Below are positions 24,990 to 33,126 of a stretch of DNA of 64,000 nt, piece after piece (within the stretch, counting starts at the first letter, position 1; the number at the start of each line of letters is the position of its first letter). Under the pieces are notes generated by a model. It was not told the DNA's origin and did not search any database. It saw nothing but the letters and a program-made list of their open reading frames with translations. This stretch comes from Mycobacterium paraense (GTDB lineage Bacteria; Actinomycetota; Actinomycetes; Mycobacteriales; Mycobacteriaceae): positions 1 through 64,000 of the forward strand of contig NZ_LQPM01000051.1 in the NCBI RefSeq assembly GCF_002101815.1, given 5' to 3'. The position numbers and the translations under genes were made by a program.

Positions 24990-25598
24990 ATGGAACAAAA
25001 GCGCCACAAGCATCTCGCGGGCCGACCCGCTTCTTCGTCGCGATCTGGGCACGACACCGATACAACGTCGTGGGCAAGTACGCCAGCAGTCCGCGCTCGT
25101 ATGCAACGACAGAAGACGCGTGACACAGAGCCGGAACTTGCAATACGGCGTTTACTGCACGCAAGGGGCTTGCGCTACCGCGTCGACTACCCACCCCTCG
25201 CCGGGATGAGGCGTCGTGCCGACCTAGTTTTTGGCCCCGCGAAGGTAGCGGTGTTTGTTGACGGCTGCTTCTGGCATGGATGCCCGCAGCACGGGCAGCG
25301 CGCCACCACGGCGAATACCTCATACTGGCGCGACAAGGTAACCCGGAATGCAACGCGCGACCGCGAAATTGACGCTGCACTCCTCGCCATGGGATGGCTG
25401 TCGATACGCGTGTGGGAACACGAAGAACCAGCGGCAGTCGCCGATCGTATTGAAAGCGAGGTCAGAGTGCGGGTCTCGCCGAGAGTTCCATCGGAACCTA
25501 CCAGCCCTGAACCGGAACCTACCGGCCCGCCATCGCTACCAAAAAGCCCCCATCCAAGCTTGCTGGCAGCGCAACGCAAGCGCGCCGGCGAGCGATAG
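24990..25598 (+). CDS. vsr: Vsr-type (very short patch repair) DNA endonuclease
   Basis: Encodes 202 residues. Vsr signature blocks: TRDTEPELAIRRLLHARGLRYRV (43-65), RRADLVFGPAKVAVFVDGCFWHGC (75-98) with metal ligand D78 and H96, YWRDKVTRNATRDREIDAAL, and LSIRVWEHEE. Classical Vsr nicks next to T:G mismatches made by deamination of 5-methylcytosine and is usually adjacent to a dcm gene. Here it is the last gene of the operon, four genes from the methyltransferase, so a restriction-effector role is as likely as repair. An extra N-terminal segment of about 35 residues and a Pro-rich C-terminal tail (about 155-202) are unusual for the family. Confidence 0.85.
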   Translation: MEQKRHKHLAGRPASSSRSGHDTDTTSWASTPAVRARMQRQKTRDTEPELAIRRLLHARGLRYRVDYPPLAGMRRRADLVFGPAKVAVFVDGCFWHGCPQHGQRATTANTSYWRDKVTRNATRDREIDAALLAMGWLSIRVWEHEEPAAVADRIESEVRVRVSPRVPSEPTSPEPEPTGPPSLPKSPHPSLLAAQRKRAGER

Positions 25599-25621
25599 AC
25601 TCCGAACCCCTTTCTTAATCC

Positions 25622-26074
25622 CTACGGCCTAGCCGGCAAGGCCGACAACCACCCATCCGAAAGCAATTCCAGCAACTGCCCGTCCGGATCGCGGATCATC
25701 GCCATCGCCTCGGTCACGGTCCCGTCGACCACCGCTCCCCCGAACTCCTCGACCTTCTCCAACGCGGCCGGCAGATCGGACACCGAAAACGAAATGTGCG
25801 TCAGCCCAATCTGATCCATGACGCGTTCCGACCCGGCGTGCACCTGACGCTTCGAGTAGTCCATAAGCTCAAGCACAAAGCCGTCGCGCACCAAGTAGGT
25901 CGCATGCACCCCGAGCGGCTCGGGCAGCTGCACCAGCTTGGCGGTGGGGCCGTCGGGCGGATCGAGCTCCCACCAGAACTGAAACCCGAGCACGTTCTCG
26001 TAGAACCGCCGCGACCGCTCGCGATCGGAGACACACAATCCGACGTGGTTGAAAGTCGTCCGGTGACTACTCAT
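25622..26074 (-). CDS. VOC (glyoxalase/bleomycin resistance/dioxygenase) family protein
   Basis: Encodes 150 residues. It has a single pair of beta-alpha-beta-beta-beta modules: TFNHVGLCVSDRERSRRFYENVLGF (7-31), an acidic metal ligand in the region of FVLELMDY, LTHISFSVSDLPAALEKVEEFG, and RDPDGQLLELLS near the end. H9, E (VLELM), H (LTHIS) and E (LLELL) fit the four-residue metal site. The reaction (lyase, dioxygenase or epimerase) cannot be told. It is the first core gene right of the island and is divergent from a P450 gene with an 88-base gap. The start at 26074 is preferred to a longer upstream reading. Confidence 0.82.
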   Translation of the reverse strand: MSSHRTTFNHVGLCVSDRERSRRFYENVLGFQFWWELDPPDGPTAKLVQLPEPLGVHATYLVRDGFVLELMDYSKRQVHAGSERVMDQIGLTHISFSVSDLPAALEKVEEFGGAVVDGTVTEAMAMIRDPDGQLLELLSDGWLSALPARP

Positions 26075-26162
26075 CGCGGCCTTTCTCGGCGGAACCCACG
26101 AGCGTAATAATGCAAAGATAGTGTAGAAAGCAAACCAAGCGTCGCGGTGGAGGACCGACCAG

Positions 26163-27410
26163 ATGACGACCCGTCCCGACGTCACCGAGGAAGCCATCGT
26201 CGACTTCGACCACCACTCCGACGAATTCAACCTCAACGAACTCGCCATCAACGCCGAGCTGCGCCAAAAGTGCCCCGTAGCATGGAACGAGCACTACGAC
26301 GGCTTCTGGTTCCTCAGCAGCTACGCCGCGGTGAGCCACGCGGCAAGAGACGGCGACACCTTCGCCCATAAATATGAGCCCCACGCAGCAGACGGCGTCG
26401 ACTACCAGGGCGAGATGGGCGTCCCGCGCCCCGAAGGCCAGCCGGCGCTGGGCATCGGCGAGGTCGACGGCCCCTACCACCTGGCGCTTCGGCACGCGCT
26501 GGCCCCGTTCCTCTCGCCGGGCGCCGTCCAGAAACTCAAGCCGTTCATGGAGCAAAAGGCGCACGAGTTCCTCGACCAGCACATCGAAGACGGTCACATG
26601 GACCTCGTCCTCGATTACGCCAGCCCGGTTCCGGCCATCCTCACCATGAAGCTGATGGGCCTGCCGCTGGACAACTGGCACCTGTACGCCAACCTGTTCC
26701 ACTCCGTCATGGCCGTGCCGCAGGACAGCGACGAGTACCTCGACGCCATCGCCCAAGTCCCCGCCATGATGCAAGGCGTCCTCGACTACGCCGCCGCCAG
26801 ACGAGCCAAACCCGAAGACGACCTGACCAGCTTCCTCATCCAGTTCGAATTCGACGGCCAACGCCTCACCGACGACCAGCTGCTCAACATCCTCTGGAAC
26901 CTCATCGGCGGCGGCGTCGACACCACCACCTCCCAGACCGCGCTGACCCTGCTGCACCTGGGCACCCACCCGCAGCTACGCCAACAACTCATCGACCACC
27001 CCGAGCTCTACCGCACCGCCACCGACGAATTCCTGCGCTACTTCTCGGTCAACCAAACCCTCAGCCGCACGGTCACGAAGGACGTCGAGCTCAACGGCCA
27101 ACACCTCCGCAAGAACGACAAAGTCGTCATCAGCTGGCTCTCCGCCAACCACGACGAAAAGGAATTCGAAACGCCCGACGAGATCATCCTCGACCGAACA
27201 CCCAACCGCCACCTCGCCTTTGGGCTCGGGCCGCACCGCTGCATCGGCTCGCACCTGGCGCGGCTGATGTCTGAGGTCATGGTCAAGGCGGTCCTCGACC
27301 GCATCCCCGACTACCAAGTCGACTTCGACAACGTCCACCAATATCTGGGCAACCCGAGCATGACGGGCCTGGGCAAGCTGCCCGTCACCTTCACCCCCGG
27401 CGTGAAGTAA
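26163..27410 (+). CDS. Cytochrome P450
   Basis: Encodes 415 residues from ATG 26163 with GGAGG at about -14 to -10. I-helix oxygen-binding motif GGGVDTTTSQ (about 248-257), ExxR in the K helix (FLRYF/ ATDEFLRY), and haem-binding loop FGLGPHRCIG with the Cys thiolate ligand near residue 360. Soluble bacterial class I P450, needing a ferredoxin and reductase that are not in the window. The substrate is unknown. It is divergent from the VOC gene, so the two may be co-regulated. The product name should stay general because family assignment needs alignment. Confidence 0.9.
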   Translation: MTTRPDVTEEAIVDFDHHSDEFNLNELAINAELRQKCPVAWNEHYDGFWFLSSYAAVSHAARDGDTFAHKYEPHAADGVDYQGEMGVPRPEGQPALGIGEVDGPYHLALRHALAPFLSPGAVQKLKPFMEQKAHEFLDQHIEDGHMDLVLDYASPVPAILTMKLMGLPLDNWHLYANLFHSVMAVPQDSDEYLDAIAQVPAMMQGVLDYAAARRAKPEDDLTSFLIQFEFDGQRLTDDQLLNILWNLIGGGVDTTTSQTALTLLHLGTHPQLRQQLIDHPELYRTATDEFLRYFSVNQTLSRTVTKDVELNGQHLRKNDKVVISWLSANHDEKEFETPDEIILDRTPNRHLAFGLGPHRCIGSHLARLMSEVMVKAVLDRIPDYQVDFDNVHQYLGNPSMTGLGKLPVTFTPGVK

Positions 27411-28577
27411 TCAGTCGCCGCCTCCGCCTTTGTGTTTCTTGCCCGGCGGACCCGGATGGTTCGGGGGCGGCGGCGGTAACGGCTCTGCGGTGCTGCTGGG
27501 TGTTGTCGTCAACGTCGTCGGCGTCGGCGACGGCGTCGTGGTGTTGACCGGCGCCGGCGGTGGCGACGACGAGAACGACGAGTCGAGCGCGAGCAGCATG
27601 ATGCCCAGCACGAACAGGGCGATGATCGCCGCCACCCAGAGCCTGCGCCGGGGAACGTCGGGCTCCAGGCGCGCGTCGGCGGGCGTGTACGCCGGGACGG
27701 GCGCCGTCATCACCCGGGTCCGCGGGCGGGCCGGAGCCGGCACGACGGGTGCGCCGACCAGCGCGGCCGCCATCGCGCTGGCCTGGTCGAACCGCCATGC
27801 CGGGTCGCGCGCCATCGCCCGTTCGATCGTGTCGACGAGGCCCGGTGGCAGATCGGGGCGCAGCGCGGCGAGCGGCGGCGGCGACTCGTGCAGGATCGCG
27901 CGCGCCAACGGTCCCAGGTCCTCCTGCGGGAACGGGCGCCGCCCGGACAGCGCCTCGTACCCCACCACGCCCACGGAATAGAGGTCGTCGGCAACCGTGG
28001 CCGGCTTGCCCGCCAGCCGCTCGGGGCTCATATAGGCCATGCTGCCGACGACCTCCCCGGTACGGGTGTAGGCGGCGCCGGCCGTCTTGGCGATGCCGAA
28101 ATCCGCGAGCTTGGGTTCGCCCGTGGCGGTGAACAGGACGTTGCCCGGCTTGACGTCGCGGTGCAGGATGCCGACCTTGTGCGCCTCCGCCAGGGCGTCC
28201 AGGACGCCGCACAGCACCGCCTGCACAAACCCCCACGGCAGCGGCCCGCGCGCGATGTGATCGGCGAGCGACACCCCCGGCAGCCGCTCCATGATGATGA
28301 ACGGCAACCCGTTGTGTTCGCCGACGTCGTGCACCACAACGACGTGCCGGCCGGTCAGCTGCGCGGCCGCCCGCGCCTCGCCCTCGAACCGCGGCCGGCT
28401 CTCCGGCCGGACCGTCAGCGCAGGATCCAGCAGCTTGATCGCGACCGGGCGGCTGAGCTTCAAGTCCCAGCCGTCACGCACCTCGGCCATCGCCCCGCGA
28501 CCGAGCAAGCCGCGCAGCTCATAGCGGCCGCCCACGATCACGGCGGCCGCGCGCCACTCTGTTCCCTGGAGCTCCAT
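27411..28577 (-). CDS. Membrane Ser/Thr protein kinase (Pkn type)
   Basis: Encodes 388 residues. Kinase domain at about 17-270: Gly loop LLGRGAMAEV, VAIK lysine, catalytic loop HRDVKPGN, DFG (DFGIAKT), activation segment with TRTGEVVGSMAYMSPE. A juxtamembrane linker leads to one membrane helix (about 308-330, LWVAAIIALFVLGIMLLAL), and a short Ser/Thr/Pro-rich extracytoplasmic tail ending in GKKHKGGGGD. No sensor domain is visible in the tail. It transmits signals across the membrane by phosphorylating Ser/Thr of target proteins. It ends 1 base after the convergent P450 stop at 27410. Confidence 0.9.
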   Translation of the reverse strand: MELQGTEWRAAAVIVGGRYELRGLLGRGAMAEVRDGWDLKLSRPVAIKLLDPALTVRPESRPRFEGEARAAAQLTGRHVVVVHDVGEHNGLPFIIMERLPGVSLADHIARGPLPWGFVQAVLCGVLDALAEAHKVGILHRDVKPGNVLFTATGEPKLADFGIAKTAGAAYTRTGEVVGSMAYMSPERLAGKPATVADDLYSVGVVGYEALSGRRPFPQEDLGPLARAILHESPPPLAALRPDLPPGLVDTIERAMARDPAWRFDQASAMAAALVGAPVVPAPARPRTRVMTAPVPAYTPADARLEPDVPRRRLWVAAIIALFVLGIMLLALDSSFSSSPPPAPVNTTTPSPTPTTLTTTPSSTAEPLPPPPPNHPGPPGKKHKGGGGD

Positions 28578-28660
28578 GTCCCGCCTGTCGGAAAGGTGGC
28601 CCCCTGCGGGGTCGGGATAACCGAAGGACCGGAAATCGAAACGTTGCTGCAGCGCTGGGC

Positions 28661-28693
28661 ATTGTGCTACATGCCGTAGCGCTATTGTGCTAC
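28661..28693. promoter_or_regulatory. Candidate autoregulatory operator of the vapBC pair
   Basis: Direct repeat ATTGTGCTAC at 28661-28670 and 28684-28693 (23-bp spacing, about two helical turns), interleaved with inverted repeats GCTAC (28666-28670), GTAGC (28676-28680), GCTAC (28689-28693). It ends 9 bases before the antitoxin ATG at 28703. Such arrays are typical of toxin-antitoxin autoregulation. Confidence 0.65.
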
Positions 28694-28702
28694 GCTAGCT
28701 TC

Positions 28703-28993
28703 ATGGCGACACCGCTCAGTCAGCGCGAACTGCGAAACGACAGCGGCGCGATCATGCGCCGCGTGCAACAAGGGGAGCGCTTTACCGTGACCCGAAATGG
28801 TGTCCCCGTCGCAGACCTGGTGCCGCACAACGAATCCGCGCAGGATCAACCGCCGCGCTTTGTTCCGGTCGCGCACATTGCCGCGGGCACAAGTCAACTC
28901 CCCCGTTGGGACACCGCGCGATTCAGCCGTGAGCTTGAAGCCCTCGATCAGGCCGTCGACGACAGCGAAGCCGACAGGTGGCGCGCCCCATGA
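28703..28993 (+). CDS. vapB: Phd/YefM-type antitoxin (VapB partner)
   Basis: Encodes 96 residues from ATG 28703. The N-terminal fold is Phd/YefM: SQRELRNDSGAIMRRVQQGERFTVTRNGVPVADLVP (8-43), which binds DNA as a dimer. The C-terminal part (from about 60, PRWDTARFSRELEALDQAVDDSEADRWR) is an acidic helix that usually wraps and inhibits the toxin. Its stop overlaps the toxin ATG by four bases (28990-28993). A repeat-rich operator lies directly upstream. The pair stands alone between a kinase gene and a PHP hydrolase gene. Confidence 0.85.
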   Translation: MATPLSQRELRNDSGAIMRRVQQGERFTVTRNGVPVADLVPHNESAQDQPPRFVPVAHIAAGTSQLPRWDTARFSRELEALDQAVDDSEADRWRAP

Positions 28994-29394
28994 CCCGACT
29001 CCACGAGCGGGCTCTCCTCGATACATCCGTCGTAATCGACTACCCGGCAAGCGCGGTCGCCGCGCACGCAGCAACCGCCGCGGTCAGCACCATCACGCTT
29101 GCGGAGCTGTCATACGGCCTGCATACCGACGATGCGCTCGTCAACGCCGCCCGCGAGCAGCGCTATCACTGGATCACCACAACCTTCGATCCGATTCCGT
29201 TCGATACGCGCGCCGCGCGAATCTACGGCGCGCTGTGCGCCACCGTTCGAGCCGTCGGCCGAGACCCGAAGCCCCGGCGATTCGACCTCCTCATTGCAGC
29301 GGTCGCCGTCGCCCTGGGCGTGCCGCTCATCACCCGTAATGAAGCTGATTTCACCGGTATTCACGAAAGCTTGTCAATCATCGCTGTCCGGTGA
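28990..29394 (+). CDS. vapC: PIN-domain toxin VapC (ribonuclease)
   Basis: Encodes 134 residues from ATG 28990. PIN-domain acidic residues are visible: first Asp in LLDTSVVIDY, Glu in TLAELSYGLH, Asp in RRFDLLIAAVA, and a final Asp in NEADFTGI, which together bind Mg for RNA cleavage. VapC toxins cut tRNA or rRNA when the antitoxin is degraded. Translationally coupled to the antitoxin. GTG 28978 would overlap further and is less likely. The 3' end overlaps the convergent PHP gene by 17 bases. Confidence 0.88.
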   Translation: MTRLHERALLDTSVVIDYPASAVAAHAATAAVSTITLAELSYGLHTDDALVNAAREQRYHWITTTFDPIPFDTRAARIYGALCATVRAVGRDPKPRRFDLLIAAVAVALGVPLITRNEADFTGIHESLSIIAVR

Positions 29395-30796
29395 GCCATA
29401 CCGGATTGGTCAGCGCGACCATGGACCCAAGCGGGCGCCGCGGCGTCTCGCGGATCTCCAGCCGCGCAAAACGCGCCGCAGCGGCGTCCACCTCCCAGCG
29501 CAGCATGGTCCGCGCCGGACCGCGCACCGCCGCCCGGCCGACACACCCCTCAGCGGTCACCAACGCGGCCGTCGTCCCGGGGGTGCCGGTGATCATCGCG
29601 GTGACGGTGACCGTCGTGTCGGGCGGCACCCGCAGCGTCTCGCCCAGACCGGCGCCCCGGCCCGCGCACGACGCCGTGAGTTCGACTGTGACAGCGCGTG
29701 ATCGGGCGATGTACGAACGGCCGCACCGCAACCCGTCGATCAAAGCCGGCGTCGACAGCTCGCGCGCGTACACGACCGTCTGCGGCGAACCGACCGGCTG
29801 CCGACGGGCATGCGAGTCGCTGCCACCGACCGCCACGACGCGCCGGCCCTCGCACAGCAGCCGCTGCCACATGCGCAGCGACACTTCGTCGTCGAGGTTC
29901 CACCGGCCGTTCCACACCTCGAGCCCGTCGACGTGCTCAAAACCGAACTCCCACAACGACCCCGGCACCGGCGCGGCGGGATGCGCGGCGATCACGAGGC
30001 CGCCGGCGTCGCGAACCTCCCCGGCGAAGCGCGGGAAGACGCCGTCGCGCGGCGCATACCGCCAGTCGACCCAGCCGCCCGGCGGCAGGCCGACGGCGAG
30101 CCAGTGCCCGTGCCGGGTGGTGACCTCCTCGCCGGGGATCACCAGCAATCCGCCGGTGCGGCAGGCCGGCCACACCCGGTTCGCGGAATTGGTGTTGTGG
30201 TCGGTGGACACGATGAAGTCCAGCCCGCTCTCATGCGCGGCCGCCACCAGTTCGCGCGGATGGCGCTGGCCGTCGGAGTGCACGGTGTGCAGGTGCAGGT
30301 CGCCGCGGTACCAGCCCGCGCGGCGGACGGGCGGGGCCGGATGTGCGACGACGGGCGCGCTTTCCGGGCCGGGCTGCCCGCGTTCCAGGGTGACGCGCGC
30401 CTCCCAGGCCATTCCCCAGGGGCTGAGCACCACCGGACCGAGGGCCACCGCCCACAGGCCCGGCTCGATGCGTCCCGCCAGGTAACCCGGCGTGGCGTAG
30501 CCGGCGGAGATCACGAAGCCGTCGCGGGCCCCGCCCGACCAGCCCCGGAATCCGGCCGCGTTGCCCAGCTCGTGGCCCGCCGGCCCAAAAATGCCCAGAT
30601 CCAACACGTTTCGGATCGGTCCGCCCACCGCGAAGCGATCGTGCGACGTGGCGACCCGGATTCGCCGCACGCCCAGCGGCACCTCGAACGGCAGGTGCGC
30701 CCACTGGTCGATCCCGAACCCGAAGCGCCCCGAAAACGACAGGTGAATCGCCTGCGCCTCGCGCTGTTCGGTCGCGATGCTCACGACCTTCAGCAT
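29378..30796 (-). CDS. PHP-domain metallohydrolase (CehA/McbA-like)
   Basis: Encodes 472 residues from ATG 30796 (GTG 30817 would add 7). N-terminal about 160 residues form a beta-rich domain (HLSFSGRFGFGIDQWAHLPF...). The PHP domain follows with GDLHLHTVHSDG, STDHNTNS, GEEVTT, IAAHPAAP and GGSDSHARR, supplying the metal-binding His/Asp/Glu set. Family members hydrolyse phosphoesters or carbamates. The C-terminal beta segment resembles the tail of CehA-type proteins. Substrate and export are unclear; no signal peptide is evident. The 3' end overlaps vapC by 17 bases. Confidence 0.82.
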   Translation of the reverse strand: MLKVVSIATEQREAQAIHLSFSGRFGFGIDQWAHLPFEVPLGVRRIRVATSHDRFAVGGPIRNVLDLGIFGPAGHELGNAAGFRGWSGGARDGFVISAGYATPGYLAGRIEPGLWAVALGPVVLSPWGMAWEARVTLERGQPGPESAPVVAHPAPPVRRAGWYRGDLHLHTVHSDGQRHPRELVAAAHESGLDFIVSTDHNTNSANRVWPACRTGGLLVIPGEEVTTRHGHWLAVGLPPGGWVDWRYAPRDGVFPRFAGEVRDAGGLVIAAHPAAPVPGSLWEFGFEHVDGLEVWNGRWNLDDEVSLRMWQRLLCEGRRVVAVGGSDSHARRQPVGSPQTVVYARELSTPALIDGLRCGRSYIARSRAVTVELTASCAGRGAGLGETLRVPPDTTVTVTAMITGTPGTTAALVTAEGCVGRAAVRGPARTMLRWEVDAAAARFARLEIRETPRRPLGSMVALTNPVWLTGQR

Positions 30797-30888
30797 CCCG
30801 CACGACGGAGTAACCACCCGTTACTTCGACGCGAACGCCCGCCGTCGGGCCACTGTCATTTAGACGCCGAGTTACTTAGGGTCGGCGT

Positions 30889-31743
30889 ATGAGCATCGAT
30901 GACGAGCCGGTCACGACGCTGGACGACCTCAAAACCGATCTGGCGGGCCGGCACAAGTGGACACCGAGCGGCGGCGCGTCCGTCGACCCCGCGATCGTCG
31001 ACGCCGATATGGCCGCCCTCGACCGCGACGGCTACGTCATCTGGGAGAACCTGCTGAGCGCGGACGAGTGCCAGCAGATCCGCGACGCCGTCAGCCCGTG
31101 GCTGGCCCACACCGGGCGCAACTCCTTCGAAGGGCGGCGCACCCAGCGCATCTACAGCGTGCTGAGCCGCACGCGGGTGTGCGACCGGCTCGTCGATCAC
31201 CCGCGGGTGCTGGCGGTGCTCGATCGGCTGCTGATGCCCAACTACCTGCTTTCGGCGTTGCAGGCCATCAACATTCAGCCCGGCGAGTCGGCGCAGCTGC
31301 CCCACCACGACGACGGGTTCTACCCGATTCCGCGGCCGCGCGCTCCCCTGGCCGCCGCCACGATCTGGGCGATCGACGACTTCACCGCCGATAACGGCGC
31401 CACGGTCGTGCTGCCCGGCAGTCATCGCTGGGGCGCGCGGCGGCCCGGGCCGGACGATCCCGCGCTGCCGGTCGTCATGCCCGCCGGCTCGTGCGTCTTT
31501 TTCGTCGGAACCCTGTGGCACGGCGGCGGCGCCAACACGACCGCCCACGCGCGGCTCGCCGTCACGGCCCAATACTGCCAACCGTGGCTGCGACCGATGG
31601 AGGCGTTCACGCTGTCGATCCCGCGCGACGTCGCCCGCACGGTGTCCGATGACATTCAACGCATGATCGGCTACAGCATCCACCCGCCCTTCGTCGGCGC
31701 GGTCGACGGCCTGCACCCGCTGCGCCTGTTAGAGCAGCCGTGA
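30889..31743 (+). CDS. Phytanoyl-CoA dioxygenase (PhyH) family protein
   Basis: Encodes 284 residues. It is a 2-oxoglutarate/Fe(II) oxygenase by family. The double-stranded beta-helix motifs are visible: HHDDGFYPIP (H-x-D iron ligands, about 138-142), TVVLPGSHRWG, and the distal His in GTLWHGGGANTT (about 205-216) with Arg in ARLAVT. The substrate is unknown. It is coupled to the downstream FAD-linked oxidase by a GTGA overlap (31740-31743), pointing to consecutive oxidation steps. Confidence 0.85.
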   Translation: MSIDDEPVTTLDDLKTDLAGRHKWTPSGGASVDPAIVDADMAALDRDGYVIWENLLSADECQQIRDAVSPWLAHTGRNSFEGRRTQRIYSVLSRTRVCDRLVDHPRVLAVLDRLLMPNYLLSALQAINIQPGESAQLPHHDDGFYPIPRPRAPLAAATIWAIDDFTADNGATVVLPGSHRWGARRPGPDDPALPVVMPAGSCVFFVGTLWHGGGANTTAHARLAVTAQYCQPWLRPMEAFTLSIPRDVARTVSDDIQRMIGYSIHPPFVGAVDGLHPLRLLEQP

Positions 31744-33125
31744 GCGTGTCGGAGCGATTCGCCGACATCGTCGGCGAGCACAACCTGCTGACAGGCGACG
31801 CGATCCCCGAGGACTACTGGCACGACGAGGTGTTGACGACGGCGCCGCAGCGGCCCGCGTACGTCGCCAAACCGGCCACGGCGGAAGAGGTTTCGCAGCT
31901 GCTGCAGGCCGCCAGCGAGGCCAAGATCCCGGTGACGGCCCGCGGTTCCGGCAGCGGCCTGTCGGGTGCGGCGATCCCCTGCGCGGACGGGCTGCTGATC
32001 TCCTTCGAGCGAATGAACGCGATCCTGGAGATCGACACCACCAACCAGGTCGCCGTCGTGCAACCCGGGGTGACGCTGACCGAGCTGGACGCCGCGACCG
32101 TCGACGCCGGGCTGAACTACATGGTCCAGCCGGGCGAGTTGTCGTCGAGCGTCGGCGGCAACGTCGGCACCAACGCCGGCGGGATGCGCGCGGTCAAGTA
32201 CGGCATCGCCCGCCACAACGTGCTCGGGCTGCAGGCGGTGCTGCCGACCGGCGAGATCATCCGCACCGGCGGCAAGATCGCCAAGGTCTCCACCGGCTAC
32301 GACCTGACCCAGCTCATCGTCGGCTCCGAGGGCACCCTGGCCCTGGCCACCGAGGTGATCGTCAAGCTGCACCCGCGCCTCGACCACGCCGCCACCGTGC
32401 TGGCGCCGTTCGCCGACTTCGACCAGGTGATGGAGGCGGTGCCGCGGGTGCTGGCCAGCGGGCTCGGGCCCTACATCCTCGAGTACATCGACAACATGAC
32501 GATGGCCGCCCTCGTCCACACCCAGAACCTCGAGCTCGGCGTCCCCGACGACGTCCGCGACAGTTGCCAGGCGTATCTCGTTGTGGCCCTTGAGAACCGC
32601 ACCGCGGAAAGACTGGACGAGGACGTCGAGCGGGCCGGTGAGCTGGTGGTCGAGCTGGGCGCGGTGGATGCGTATGTGCTGGAAGGGCTTTCGGCGCGCA
32701 AGCTGATCGAGGCGCGTGAGAAGGCGTTCTGGACGGCCAAGGCGATCGGCGCCGACGACATCATCGACACCGTGGTGCCGCGCTCGGCGATGCCGAAGTT
32801 CCTCGCCGGCGCGCGAAGTTTGGCGGCCTCGGCGGGCGGCGCGGCGGCCGGCTGCGGGCACGCCGGCGACGGCAACGTGCACCTGGCCATCATCTGCAAG
32901 GACCCGGCAAAAAAGAAGCAGCTGATGACCGACATCTTCGCGCTCGCAATGGAATTGGGCGGGGCGATCTCCGGCGAACACGGCCTGGGCCGCGCCAAGA
33001 CCCCGTACTTCCTGCAGCTGGAAGACCCGGTCAAGGTCGACCTCATGCGCCGCATCAAGCAAAGCTTCGATCCCGCGGGCATCCTCAACCCCGACGTGCT
33101 GTTCGGCGAAGGAGCGCACGGCTAA
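31740..33125 (+). CDS. FAD-binding oxidase (GlcD/D-lactate dehydrogenase type)
   Basis: Encodes 461 residues from GTG 31740. FAD-binding PCMH domain at about 30-220: ARGSGSGLSGAAIP, PGELSSSVGGNVGTNAGGMR (with the glycine-rich FAD loop), VGSEGTLALATEVIVKL. C-terminal FAD-oxidase domain with CGHAGDGNVHLAI and SGEHGLGRAKTPYF, which carry the metal-binding His and active-site residues. Members oxidise 2-hydroxy acids such as glycolate or D-lactate; which one is not clear here. Forms an operon with the PhyH-family gene. Confidence 0.88.
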   Translation: MSVSERFADIVGEHNLLTGDAIPEDYWHDEVLTTAPQRPAYVAKPATAEEVSQLLQAASEAKIPVTARGSGSGLSGAAIPCADGLLISFERMNAILEIDTTNQVAVVQPGVTLTELDAATVDAGLNYMVQPGELSSSVGGNVGTNAGGMRAVKYGIARHNVLGLQAVLPTGEIIRTGGKIAKVSTGYDLTQLIVGSEGTLALATEVIVKLHPRLDHAATVLAPFADFDQVMEAVPRVLASGLGPYILEYIDNMTMAALVHTQNLELGVPDDVRDSCQAYLVVALENRTAERLDEDVERAGELVVELGAVDAYVLEGLSARKLIEAREKAFWTAKAIGADDIIDTVVPRSAMPKFLAGARSLAASAGGAAAGCGHAGDGNVHLAIICKDPAKKKQLMTDIFALAMELGGAISGEHGLGRAKTPYFLQLEDPVKVDLMRRIKQSFDPAGILNPDVLFGEGAHG

Positions 33126-33126
33126 A

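Noticed and set aside
15480..25598. Classical Dnd phosphorothioation system
   Set aside because: No cysteine desulfurase or DndB/C/D/E-like genes are present; only DptFGH-like genes, so it is not a complete Dnd locus.
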